DNA of 64,000 nucleotides, taken from Promethearchaeota archaeon. Lineage in GTDB: Archaea; Asgardarchaeota; Lokiarchaeia; Sigyniarchaeales; SOKP01. The position numbers were made by a program, and so were the translations under genes. The stretch covers positions 39,051-103,050 of the forward strand of contig JAGXNO010000006.1 of NCBI GenBank assembly GCA_019894975.1. The letters are read 5' to 3'. Of the stretch, positions 27,361-36,441 are shown one piece after another (position 1 is the stretch's first letter; each line of letters begins with the position of its first letter). The notes beneath the pieces are model-generated. The model had not been told where the DNA came from. It saw only the letters and a program-made list of their open reading frames with translations, and did no database searches.

Positions 27361-28143
27361 TTATCCGAATCTAGCATAAATATCTCCACAAAGGAGATCA
27401 TCTGGATCTGAATTTAAAATTTCACATAATTTTTCTCTGGAAGACCATGTTTGTTGATTAAAACTATATCTTTCATCTTTGACATAATTAAATTTAACTT
27501 TTCCAAAAGATTCTAAAAGTTTCATACACGTCAGCGCATCATCAATAAATTCTTTAGTGAATTCAAAACTAATTATTGGGATCTTTTGGGAGAGACCCTT
27601 CAGCACTTCAACTTCAAATCCTTCAACATCTATTTTGCAGAATTTTGGCAATCCATACAATTTAATTAAGTGGTCTAATGTTGTAATTTCAACTTTTTGT
27701 TTAATCGTCCACTCATGATCTTTTGAAAATCTACCTTCTTTCTTCCACTTCTCTGATAATGTAGCAATTGCTTTTGCATCCTCACATATTGAGATCGTGC
27801 TTATACATTCCTTTTCTCCTAGAGCTTTTCTAACTATCATTACCCTTTTATTCTTTCCAAATCTTGAATATAGATCTTTTAAACATTGTAATTGTGGTTC
27901 AACAGATACTACATGTGTTTTCATTCTTAAAAAATTCATTGTATACTCTCCTAAATTTGCTCCAATATCAAAAACCAAATCTCCCTTTTGTAGAAATTGT
28001 GAATAAAAGGAAACCATCTGAAAATATTCTTTAATCTCCCATGGAAAAAAGGATTTATATTTCAAAAAGAAGTTTCTTAAGTGAGGATAAACTGTAGAAT
28101 TTCCAAGGATTCTTCTAATTTGAGTTCTTACCTTAAAAATCAT
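27361..28143 (-). CDS. FkbM-family methyltransferase
   Basis: 260 residues. GDLVFDIGANLGEYTMNFL is motif I in the FkbM form, VVSVEPQLQCLKDL follows, and KFCKIDVEGFEVEVLKGL is the diagnostic KIDVEGxE motif. FkbM enzymes O-methylate sugars and other hydroxyls. It lies between the sulfate operon and the GDP-fucose genes, fitting a glycan-tailoring role. Confidence 0.8.
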   Translation of the reverse strand: MIFKVRTQIRRILGNSTVYPHLRNFFLKYKSFFPWEIKEYFQMVSFYSQFLQKGDLVFDIGANLGEYTMNFLRMKTHVVSVEPQLQCLKDLYSRFGKNKRVMIVRKALGEKECISTISICEDAKAIATLSEKWKKEGRFSKDHEWTIKQKVEITTLDHLIKLYGLPKFCKIDVEGFEVEVLKGLSQKIPIISFEFTKEFIDDALTCMKLLESFGKVKFNYVKDERYSFNQQTWSSREKLCEILNSDPDDLLCGDIYARFG

Positions 28144-28232
28144 ATTATGATATGAAATGAGAAAAGTGTTTAATATATTATTTAGTATCCTTCAAATTAT
28201 AATAAATTTATTTTAGAAGAAATCTTATAATT

Positions 28233-28535
28233 TTAGTATAGAAACGGAAAACGAGCTTGCCAACCTCGTAGAAATACATTTAAATTAGGTATCATTTTCA
28301 TAGCTGGCTTTAATGTCAAATACGGTAAAGGATATAATCCTAATTTCCAAAAAAACAAACATAACTTTCTATTCAGTGTTTTAATTTTTGATACAACTGG
28401 ATTCTTATATATTGGGAAAGGTTTAAAACCTTCTTTCTTTAAAAACTCTCTTTCAATTGAAGTTATTTTTCCCAAAACCCATAATAAAGAATTTGATTTA
28501 AGTGATTTTGAGATATATTTCACTAAAAATTTCAA
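28233..28535 (-). pseudogene. Short orphan frame, probably the 3' remnant of a larger gene
   Basis: The reading frame stays open upstream of the TTG at 28535 to about 28600 (adding SYDIGILETIENQSE and a few residues) but has no ATG or GTG, so it looks like the C-terminal piece of a truncated gene. It is basic, with aromatic-rich segments such as FFWKLGLYPLPYLTLK. No family is recognised. A genuine 100-residue protein starting at TTG is possible. Confidence 0.35.
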
Positions 28536-28676
28536 TTCACTCTGATTTTCTATTGTTTCTAAAATTCCAATATCATAAGAATGCCATTTTTGATTCCTAT
28601 TTTATATTGTAGTTTTTATTTGATTGGACTCAAAATTGAAAACTTAGCCAGAACTAATCAAATCCCCATTTGTGAA

Positions 28677-29738
28677 TTATTCATTAAAAGATTTCATGTA
28701 ATTTATTTTTTTAACATTCTCTAAATCAGCGTTGACCATAATTTCGATTAATTCATTGAAATTTACTTTTGGATGCCAATTTAATTCTTTTTTTGCTTTT
28801 GATGAATCACCTAATAAAAAATTTACATCTAATGGGCGATAAAATTTTGGAATGACCTCAATTATGATTTTTCCAGTATTAGAATCTATTCCCTTTTCAT
28901 TAATTCCTTCTCCTTGCCATTCAATATCAAAATCAAGTAGTTTTGCCGCTTTTTCAGCAAATTCCCTAACAGTATGGGTTTCATTAGTCGCTATAACAAA
29001 ATCATCGGCTTTATCATTTTGTAATATTAACCACATTGCTTCAACATAATCTTTAGCATACCCCCAATCTCGTTTAGCATCAAGATTTCCTAAAAACAGC
29101 TTTTCTTGAAGCCCTAATTTAATCCTTGCTAAAGATAAGGTGATTTTCCGTGTAACAAAATTTTCACCTCTTCTCGGAGACTCATGATTAAAAAGAATTC
29201 CATTACACGCAAACATATTGTATGCTTCTCGATAAACTCTAGTCATATAATAAGCAAAGGCTTTTGCACATCCATAAGGACTGCTTGGTAGAAAAGGGGT
29301 TACCTCATTTTGAATCTGATTTGAACTATTCCCAAACATTTCTGAACTTGAAGCTTGATAGAATTTAGTCTTAATAGTAAAATCTTTAAGTGCATCCAAT
29401 ATTCTAACAACTCCTAACCCTACAACATCACATGTATATTCTGGAATTTTAAAACTTACACCCACATGACTCTGTGCAGCTAAATTATAAATTTCATCTG
29501 GTTTACATTTTCTAATTATTCTATTTAAAGAACTTGAATCTCCCATATCCCCGTAAAATATTTCAATATTCTCAGTATTGTAATTATATGTTTTGTAGTA
29601 CAAACTTTCAATTCTCTCTCTATTCATAATGCTTGAACGCCGAACAATTCCATATACTTTATATCCCTTTTTAATTAAAAATTCAGTTAAGAATGACCCA
29701 TCTTGTCCTGTTATTCCAGTTATTAATGCCCTTTTCAG
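28677..29738 (-). CDS. gmd: GDP-mannose 4,6-dehydratase, probable CTG start
   Basis: The frame runs intact from KRALITGITGQDGSF (NAD site) through SSSEMFG, YGCAKAFAYY (Tyr-x3-Lys) and NHESPRRGENFVTRKI to the C-terminus, matching full-length Gmd. The first ATG (29627) lies past the Rossmann loop, so it cannot be the true start. CTG at 29736-29738 aligns with the usual MKRALITG start and has GAGGGG 6 nt before it (29745-29750). Length from there is 353 residues. It converts GDP-mannose to GDP-4-keto-6-deoxymannose; the divergent fcl completes GDP-L-fucose synthesis. Confidence 0.85.
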   Translation of the reverse strand: MKRALITGITGQDGSFLTEFLIKKGYKVYGIVRRSSIMNRERIESLYYKTYNYNTENIEIFYGDMGDSSSLNRIIRKCKPDEIYNLAAQSHVGVSFKIPEYTCDVVGLGVVRILDALKDFTIKTKFYQASSSEMFGNSSNQIQNEVTPFLPSSPYGCAKAFAYYMTRVYREAYNMFACNGILFNHESPRRGENFVTRKITLSLARIKLGLQEKLFLGNLDAKRDWGYAKDYVEAMWLILQNDKADDFVIATNETHTVREFAEKAAKLLDFDIEWQGEGINEKGIDSNTGKIIIEVIPKFYRPLDVNFLLGDSSKAKKELNWHPKVNFNELIEIMVNADLENVKKINYMKSFNE

Positions 29739-29898
29739 ATTTAACCCCTCTAAAGAATATCTATTTTTAAATAGATTAGGAACTAAAAATATATTAATTT
29801 TATTTAATTATCCTATGTATTGAATATGAAAAAGATTCATATTTATGGAATTCTATATAAATAATTTCAATATATCCAAAGATTGAGATGGTTCAAAT

Positions 29899-30834
29899 AT
29901 GATGGATAAAAATTCAAAGATTTATATTGCTGGTCATGCTGGATTAGTTGGTTCTGCAATTTCTCGATTTTTAAAAAGAGAAGGCTATACAAACTTATTA
30001 AACCGGACTCACAAGGAATTGGATTTACAAGATCAAAAAAAAGTTAATGAATTCTTTATAGAAGAGTCGCCGGATTATGTTTTTTTAGCAGCCGCAAAAG
30101 TTGGAGGAATACTATCTAATAATACTTATCCTGCTCAATTTATTTATAGTAATTTAGAAATCCAAAATAATATTATCCATGCTTGTTATGAATATAAAGT
30201 TAAAAAATTATTATTTCTTGGAAGTTCTTGTATTTATCCTAAGTTTGCGCCTCAACCTATACACGAAGATGCTCTTCTAAGTGGAAAATTAGAACCAACA
30301 AATCAAGCATATGCTATAGCTAAAATTGCTGGTATAATAATGTGTCAATCATACAATACGGAATATAATACTAATTTTATTAGTGTAATGCCAACGAATC
30401 TTTATGGTCCAAATGATCATTATGATTTATATAATTCACACGTTTTACCTGCTTTAATTAGAAAAGTTCATGAAGCAAAAATAGCAAATTCTGATACTGT
30501 TGAAATTTGGGGAACAGGTACAGTCAGAAGAGAATTCTTATATATTGATGATTTAGCCGAAGCATGTGTATTTTTAATGAATATCTATGATGATAGTGAA
30601 ATTATCAACATTGGAACAGGAGAAGATATAACAATAAAAGATTTAGCAAACACTATTAGAGAAGTGATTGGTTTTAAAGGAGAATTTCATTTTGATAAAA
30701 CGAAACCAGATGGAACTCCACGAAAGCAATTAAACGTACAAAAAATTAATAACCTTGGTTGGAAGTCAAAAATAGATTTGAAAACGGGAATAGAATTAAC
30801 GTATAAAGATTATTTAGAAGAAAAAGGAAAATAA
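29899..30834 (+). CDS. fcl: GDP-L-fucose synthase
   Basis: 311 residues. [14 protein letters not shown] is the NADP site, LGSSCIYPK and YAIAKIAG give the catalytic Ser/Tyr/Lys, and [13 protein letters not shown] is diagnostic for the 3,5-epimerase/4-reductase WcaG. It turns GDP-4-keto-6-deoxymannose into GDP-L-fucose. It is divergent from gmd with 160 bp between the starts, and a GT11 fucosyltransferase lies 1.7 kb further on. Confidence 0.92.
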   Translation: MMDKNSKIYIAGHAGLVGSAISRFLKREGYTNLLNRTHKELDLQDQKKVNEFFIEESPDYVFLAAAKVGGILSNNTYPAQFIYSNLEIQNNIIHACYEYKVKKLLFLGSSCIYPKFAPQPIHEDALLSGKLEPTNQAYAIAKIAGIIMCQSYNTEYNTNFISVMPTNLYGPNDHYDLYNSHVLPALIRKVHEAKIANSDTVEIWGTGTVRREFLYIDDLAEACVFLMNIYDDSEIINIGTGEDITIKDLANTIREVIGFKGEFHFDKTKPDGTPRKQLNVQKINNLGWKSKIDLKTGIELTYKDYLEEKGK

Positions 30835-30947
30835 GAAGTTTAAAGTTAGATAAACTACTTGAAAAAACTACTTTGTATGGTAAGTTTTAATTAATTTTTT
30901 TTAATAATTACATATTAACCAAATAAAAAATAAGATATGTTAATACA

Positions 30948-31712
30948 ATGAAAGAGAAAAGGCATTCCAAATCCTTTTTAAGGAATTTCATTAAACCTAT
31001 AATTAATATCTCAAATATAAAGCATGCTATTCCAAAATACATTAAATATATAAGAGATTGGAAAAAATATTCCCGGATGAATTATGCAGAAGAAATGAGT
31101 CTAACAAATTCAATCCCAACATTATTTGATGATCTTGTAAAAACACCTTTTGATTCTCACTATTTTTACCAAGATATTTGGGCATTTAAAAAAATTCTTG
31201 AATTGGGATCTGATTCTCATGTAGATATTGGCTCAAAAATATATTTTGTAGGATTTTTAACAGCAATTAAAGAAGTTAAATTTATTGATATAAGACCATT
31301 AAAAGCTAATTTAGATAATCTAAAATCAATTAAAGGAAGTATTCTCTCAATTCCGTTTGAAGATGATTCAGTTAACTCAATTTCATGTCTTCATGTGGCG
31401 GAACATATAGGACTTGGAAGATACGGCGATCCTCTAGATCCTTTAGGCACTAAAAAAGCAACAAAAGAATTATCTAGAGTTTTAGCTAAAGGAGGAAATT
31501 TATTTTTTTCTTTACCAATTGGAAAACCACGTTTATGTTTTAATAGTCATAGGATGCATTCATCTGGACAGATTTTAGAATATTTCTCAGATTTAGAGCT
31601 CATCGAACTTTCGGGGGTTGTTGATGGAGGTAACTATTTTCAAAATATTAATAGAAATAAACTAGATTCATGTACTTATGGATGTGGCTTTTTTCATTTT
31701 ACTAAAAATTAA
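30948..31712 (+). CDS. DUF268 family methyltransferase-like protein
   Basis: 254 residues. The core SHVDIGSKIYFVGFLTA (motif I-like), FIDIRPL, and CLHVAEHIGLGRYGDPLDP match DUF268 proteins, which have a class I methyltransferase fold and are common in surface-polysaccharide clusters. The C-terminal CTYGCGFFHF has two Cys. It shares EHIGLGxYGD with the methyltransferase at 8669-9394. The substrate is unknown. Confidence 0.7.
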   Translation: MKEKRHSKSFLRNFIKPIINISNIKHAIPKYIKYIRDWKKYSRMNYAEEMSLTNSIPTLFDDLVKTPFDSHYFYQDIWAFKKILELGSDSHVDIGSKIYFVGFLTAIKEVKFIDIRPLKANLDNLKSIKGSILSIPFEDDSVNSISCLHVAEHIGLGRYGDPLDPLGTKKATKELSRVLAKGGNLFFSLPIGKPRLCFNSHRMHSSGQILEYFSDLELIELSGVVDGGNYFQNINRNKLDSCTYGCGFFHFTKN

Positions 31713-31783
31713 TTTATATAAAATATTTTTAATACCTTAAATTCAAAATTATAATAAAATCTATTCAAATTGGTTTCAAACTT

Positions 31784-32476
31784 ATGGAACAATTGAAGAA
31801 AATTACAAAAGATACGATTAAATTCAAAACTAAGGATCTCTATAATCAGAGTAGAGAAGATAGAGTCAAATTTATTGCTAGAAAATTCAAGAATTACTTA
31901 AAAGAATCAGTACTAGATGTTGGCTGTGATGAGGGTTATCTCAGAGAATTATTATCTGTTGATGTAAAATATATAGGGATTGATATGTCTGGAAAGCCTG
32001 ACTTTGTTGTCAATCTAGAAAAAGATAAATTGAGTAAATTTGATGATAAGAGCTTTTATACTGTAGTCTGTACAGATGTTTTAGAGCATTTGGGTAATTT
32101 ACATGATGTTTTTGACGATATTTGCAGAGTTTCTAAAAAATATGCAATAATTTCCCTCCCAAATTCATGGGTCAATTTCAAATATCCCCTAATTAGTGGT
32201 AAAAAAGAGTATAAAAGGTATGGGTTACCTATAAATAATCCCGTAGATCGACATAAATGGTTTTTTAATTATGAAGAAGCATTAAAATTCATAAAGGAAA
32301 GGGTTAAGATGAATAATTTTAGGATAAGATATCATTTTCCTGTTCCATATCATTATAATAGTATAAGACACCAATTATTTCATGTATTTTTTAAAATCTA
32401 TTACAAAAACAAGTATGGGTATGAAAATCTATTCTATAGAAATCTTTGGGCCCTCATAGAGAGATCAGAGCTTTAA
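31784..32476 (+). CDS. SAM-dependent methyltransferase (Methyltransf_11/23-like)
   Basis: 230 residues. ESVLDVGCDEGYLRELL is motif I, YIGIDMSGKPDFVVNLE motif II, and VVCTDVLEHLGNLHDVFDDI motif IV with the usual LEHL. Found 71 bp after the DUF268 gene on the same strand. A role in O-methylation of the glycan is inferred from context. Confidence 0.75.
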   Translation: MEQLKKITKDTIKFKTKDLYNQSREDRVKFIARKFKNYLKESVLDVGCDEGYLRELLSVDVKYIGIDMSGKPDFVVNLEKDKLSKFDDKSFYTVVCTDVLEHLGNLHDVFDDICRVSKKYAIISLPNSWVNFKYPLISGKKEYKRYGLPINNPVDRHKWFFNYEEALKFIKERVKMNNFRIRYHFPVPYHYNSIRHQLFHVFFKIYYKNKYGYENLFYRNLWALIERSEL

Positions 32477-32493
32477 AATAATAGGATGCGAAT

Positions 32494-33525
32494 TTAGAAC
32501 TTTAACCAGCCTTTCATATATCTATAATCCCAATTTTTATGGATACCAACATAAAACCAATCTTTTGGGGCTATTACAATTTTCTCTGGGTTTTCATTTA
32601 GATATGCACCCCACCAGCTAAACGTGGAGTTTGCAATTATTTGATGATCACAGCAAGACATTAAATACAATTCAAGATAATCTTTTTCTTGAGGGAATAT
32701 GAAATCTATAGAAGGATATATCTCCTCCATATATTTCCTAACGAACTCATGATCCGAAGAAAAAATAACTATTTTTAAATTATCATTAGGAAAATTTTCT
32801 TTAAAATAAGCAATGGATTTAGAATAATAATCAGATTCCGATAATAATGGTAGAGCGTGTCTTTCTGGATTAATTAAAATATCACCTCTTCTAATATGTA
32901 ATGCTATCGTTGGATTTTCTCTAAGATAAATTTCGGGGTATTTTCTTGTCAAATATTCTTTTTCAGAGGGATCTATGAAAAACAAAATAGGTAGTAATTT
33001 ATCTCTGAATTTATCAAAATATTTATCACTTGCAAAATGGCCATTAAATATAATACCACTGTATTTTGTGAGGTCGCAAATTTCAGTTGGTTTAGAAATT
33101 TTGTGATAACCTCTCTGTTTTTGCTGATAAAGAAAGAGATTATAGGGTCGTTGTTTAACAAGTGGGAGCTTTCGAAAAGCAGTATCCCAATAAACGGGTC
33201 TTGTCTTTGCCCCACTTGGGGAACTTTTAATTTTTTTGAAAACAGGAGTTATAGAATGCTCCCATCCATAGGTTAAAACTGTTGATATTTCATATAATTG
33301 ATTTCCTAAACCCCCTTTTAGTTTTACTGAAACAATTTTTTTAGTAGATACTAAATTAGTGTTTATTTTAGCCAAAACTTTCGTTATTAGGGGTAATTTC
33401 TTGATAAATTGTTGTAATTTCTCTGTTCTATTATAATCAGTTTTTATAAAACGTCCTAACCGCCAATATTGATCACTTAGAGCATCTATTATTGAGAGGA
33501 TTGTTTTTTTTAAAGAATCTTTCAT
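32494..33525 (-). CDS. Alpha-1,2-fucosyltransferase-like, GT11
   Basis: 343 residues. GGLGNQL (71-77) is the N-terminal GT11 motif, ALHIRRGDI (208-216) contains the HxRRxD GDP-fucose site, and ANSTFSWWGAYLN (298-310) is the third conserved block. It would add fucose from GDP-fucose to a glycan. The first ~60 residues are an extra basic, helical segment. Its donor is made by gmd and fcl in this window. It converges with the methyltransferase ending at 32476. Confidence 0.85.
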   Translation of the reverse strand: MKDSLKKTILSIIDALSDQYWRLGRFIKTDYNRTEKLQQFIKKLPLITKVLAKINTNLVSTKKIVSVKLKGGLGNQLYEISTVLTYGWEHSITPVFKKIKSSPSGAKTRPVYWDTAFRKLPLVKQRPYNLFLYQQKQRGYHKISKPTEICDLTKYSGIIFNGHFASDKYFDKFRDKLLPILFFIDPSEKEYLTRKYPEIYLRENPTIALHIRRGDILINPERHALPLLSESDYYSKSIAYFKENFPNDNLKIVIFSSDHEFVRKYMEEIYPSIDFIFPQEKDYLELYLMSCCDHQIIANSTFSWWGAYLNENPEKIVIAPKDWFYVGIHKNWDYRYMKGWLKF

Positions 33526-33553
33526 TTTTGCGTCTAATAATTTTTCAATATAA

Positions 33554-33995
33554 TTATTCTTGTTGATTTTTTAAAATTTCACTTACTTTCATGAAAATAT
33601 TTTTTTCATTTAAACCATAAGCATTTAAGATATCACTTCTCTTACCAGATCGTCCAAATGTATCTTGAATTGCAACAAATTCCATAATTATTGGAAAATT
33701 TTCAGAAATTATTCTTGAAATTATACTTCCAAAGCCACAATAGATATTATGTTCTTCAATTACCGCAATTCCTTCAACATCTTTTATTTCCTTTATTAAT
33801 TGGGCTTTATCTATAGGCTTAATTGTTGATAAATTTATAATTTTTATTGAGATATTTAACTTTTTCTCAATATTTTGAGCAGATTTTAATTCCAGGATGA
33901 CCAGATTGGGCAATGTAAATCATTTTTAGAATATCCTTTTTAATCTCAAGGATTTCTGAAGTTATTTCTTTAATTTCTGGGATTGATAAAGTCAT
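33554..33995 (-). pseudogene. Transketolase pseudogene: N-terminal start fused to C-terminal third
   Basis: From ATG at 33995 the frame reads MTLSIPEIKEITSEILEIKK, then MIYIAQSGHPG, the start of a transketolase, but stops about 40 codons in. A second, overlapping frame (33554-33913) encodes the C-terminal transketolase domain: INLSTIKPIDKAQL, GIAVIEEHNIYCGFGS, DTFGRSGKRSDIL. The thiamine-diphosphate and central domains (some 450 residues) are missing and the joint is out of frame. The gene would have supplied sedoheptulose-7-phosphate for the heptose pathway whose remains follow upstream. Confidence 0.75.
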
Positions 33996-34027
33996 AATAA
34001 TTTTTAAAAATTAAAATTCTTATTCAA

Positions 34028-35014
34028 TTAAAGTTCCAATATATATTTTTTTAGTTTCTCAGAATTGAAGAATTCTATAGGTGGTAAAGAAGCCGAAAGC
34101 TCAGCGCCATATAGAGCTAGTTTTGCTGAATCCATTATAGGGAGTTTTGCGGCAAAAGATAAACCTAAGATAGCCATGATGGCACTTCCAACAGAGGCAA
34201 AGGTTCTAAAAGGTTCCTTTAATATGGATGGAATATTTTCAATCTTTTCTTTTTCTTTTGAATACAAATAAGATTCAGATTCTAAATAAGTTAGCAGTAC
34301 ATTTTTACATTTTGATGAATGCAAAATTTTCTTGGCCGCTATTGATATACTTGTTTCAGTACAACAATCTATTGATAAAGATTTTAATGCTTTATAAAGA
34401 TTGATTTTAATTAAATCAACATTTTCATATAAATAATAATTAGCTATGTTCGGACGGGCAATGATGGGTATTCCTTTAAAATCCTGTTCCAACAAATTTA
34501 ATAAATTTTGAACAAAATGATCGTTAAACATTCCACCTATGCCATAATCCAAAATTACTATGGCGTCGATAGATTCTGCTTTTGATCGGATATATTTAAA
34601 TAATGCATCATAAATAGAATTACTAATCTCATTTATGTAATGAGATTCCATTCGAAGTATGTGTTGGTTCATAGCCTTAATTCGAGTTATCTGAGGAGTC
34701 TTGATATTATTATCAATGATAATACCAGAAGAGTTTAGATTCAACTCCTCAATTTTTTTTAGATAAAAATTTCCCTCATAATCATTACCGATAATGGTAC
34801 AAAAATCAGGTATACCTCCTAAAGACTTGATAAATTGAAGAACTAATCCCATACCTCCTATATATGTTAGTATCTCCTCAATTTTTATATTAGGAACAGG
34901 AGCATCTGGAGAAATTCTATCAGCATTTCCTATAATATATTTATCTATTAAAGCTTCTCCAATAATAAGCAACTTTTTGTTTGTCCATTTATGTATATCG
35001 TCAGCAAGAGCCAT
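34028..35014 (-). CDS. PfkB-fold kinase, HldE N-domain-like, with degenerate active site
   Basis: 328 residues. LLIIGEALIDKYIIG and DRISPDAPVPNIKIEE match the N-terminal kinase of HldE/RfaE, which phosphorylates heptose-7-phosphate at C1. The conserved GGAANVA is GGMGLVLQ, and the catalytic GAGD of PfkB enzymes is replaced by a SVGS segment (RTFASVGSAIMA), so the catalytic Asp is missing. The frame itself is full length. It may be an inactive relic or a regulatory protein. 11 nt separate it from the transaldolase gene. Confidence 0.65.
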   Translation of the reverse strand: MALADDIHKWTNKKLLIIGEALIDKYIIGNADRISPDAPVPNIKIEEILTYIGGMGLVLQFIKSLGGIPDFCTIIGNDYEGNFYLKKIEELNLNSSGIIIDNNIKTPQITRIKAMNQHILRMESHYINEISNSIYDALFKYIRSKAESIDAIVILDYGIGGMFNDHFVQNLLNLLEQDFKGIPIIARPNIANYYLYENVDLIKINLYKALKSLSIDCCTETSISIAAKKILHSSKCKNVLLTYLESESYLYSKEKEKIENIPSILKEPFRTFASVGSAIMAILGLSFAAKLPIMDSAKLALYGAELSASLPPIEFFNSEKLKKYILEL

Positions 35015-35025
35015 TTTTAGAGCAA

Positions 35026-35682
35026 TTATTTCCTTAATTTAGTTTGTAATTTTTCCCAATCAGATAAAAACGCATTTAATCCTTTATCGGTGTTTGGATG
35101 TTTAAACATTTTTTCTAAAACAGCAAATGGGATAGTTGCAATATGTGCACCCGACTTTGCAGATTCTATAACGTGTCTTGAATTTCGAACACTGGCAACG
35201 ATTATTTCAGACTTAAAATTGTATGCTTTAATAATTACCATTGACTCTCGTATCATGTCAATTTCATTTTGTCCGTTATCCATTAACCTTCCTATAAATG
35301 GACTGATATAAGAAGCTCCCGCTTTTGCAGCTATTAAAACTTGATTTTGAGAAAAAACTAAAGTCACATTTGTTTTAATTCCTTCATTTTCGAGAATTTT
35401 AACTGCCTTTATTCCTTCTTTTGTCATAGGAATTTTAATAACTATGTTAGGTGCAAGAGTGGAAAGTTCTCGTGCTTCTTCTACCATTTTTTCTGTTTTC
35501 AATCCAATAACTTCTGCACTTATTGGACCTTCAACGATTTTACAAATCTTTTTAAGCTGTTCTTTTGGTTCCCGACCTTCTCTAGATAATAAAGTTGGAT
35601 TGGTTGTTACACCATCTATGATGCCTAAGGCTTGCATCTCTCTTATTTGATCCAAATTTGCAGTATCTATGAAAAATTTCAT
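35026..35682 (-). CDS. Transaldolase, TalC/MipB type
   Basis: 218 residues, full length. [26 protein letters not shown], and [12 protein letters not shown] (Schiff-base Lys) are family hallmarks. Phe in SPFIGRLMD, where fructose-6-phosphate aldolase has Tyr, favours transaldolase activity. It exchanges a dihydroxyacetone unit to form sedoheptulose-7-phosphate, the precursor of activated heptoses. It is the only visibly intact member of the heptose group. Confidence 0.85.
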   Translation of the reverse strand: MKFFIDTANLDQIREMQALGIIDGVTTNPTLLSREGREPKEQLKKICKIVEGPISAEVIGLKTEKMVEEARELSTLAPNIVIKIPMTKEGIKAVKILENEGIKTNVTLVFSQNQVLIAAKAGASYISPFIGRLMDNGQNEIDMIRESMVIIKAYNFKSEIIVASVRNSRHVIESAKSGAHIATIPFAVLEKMFKHPNTDKGLNAFLSDWEKLQTKLRK

Positions 35683-35710
35683 ATTAATTTATAGATAATT
35701 TTGAATTCAA

Positions 35711-36319
35711 TTAAATTTTTTGAGCAAAATCTAATAAGTTTTGAAACACCAAATCTGGTTTTAGTTGATCATCTTTTTTTTGTTCTTCTTTACCATAACC
35801 CGTTAAAACTAAAACAGTCTTACACTTTGCAATTTTACCTGTTTTTATGTCATTCAATGTATCTCCGACCATGAAGGAGTTTGATAAATCAATATTAATA
35901 TCATAGGCTTTTTGAGCAATATCATGAATAGATAATCCAAATTTATAAAACTGATTGAACGCCCCAATTAGTGCTACAGATAAAGATGATGAGCCTCCCA
36001 TTCCAGAACCCGCAGGTAATTCTGAATAGATATCAATGTTAAAACCATCTTTAATATTAAGGAAATTAATGGTTCATTTAAAAATTCCTAAATCTTCATT
36101 ATATTCTTTATCTCCGAGTATAAATTCTTTAGTTTCAGTTAGAATTGGCGAAGAAACTCGAATTAATTCATCTGTCCGTGGTTTTATTGTAATATAAACA
36201 TACCGATCTATTGCTGTGCTAATAACACAACCACCATTTTCCATGCAATAAGGAGCCATATCAGTTCCTCCACCACCAAAACTTATACGAAAAGGAGCTT
36301 TAGATCGAATAATTACCAT
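35711..36319 (-). pseudogene. Deletion fusion of heptose-7-phosphate kinase (HddA) and heptose bisphosphatase (GmhB), with in-frame TGA
   Basis: From ATG at 36319: RSKAPFRISFGGGGTDMAPY is the start of an HddA-type GHMP kinase. The frame meets TGA at 36074-36076, then continues without shift through NFLNIKDGFNIDIYSELPAG and SGMGGSSSLSVALIGAF (the GHMP ATP loop). After about residue 145 it changes into the C-terminus of a HAD phosphatase (NSFMVGDTLNDIKTGKIAKC), as in GmhB. Roughly 190 residues of kinase and 110 of phosphatase are missing. Selenocysteine at the TGA is unlikely in such a wreck. Confidence 0.75.
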
Positions 36320-36441
36320 TATTATTAGTTCATTTAAAATTTATTATCGTTTTTCCATTCATTCCCAATAAATTTGAAAAATTAAAAGTTTTTTTTGGTA
36401 TGTGTATATTACTATTCCTAAATATAAATATTGGAATATTC

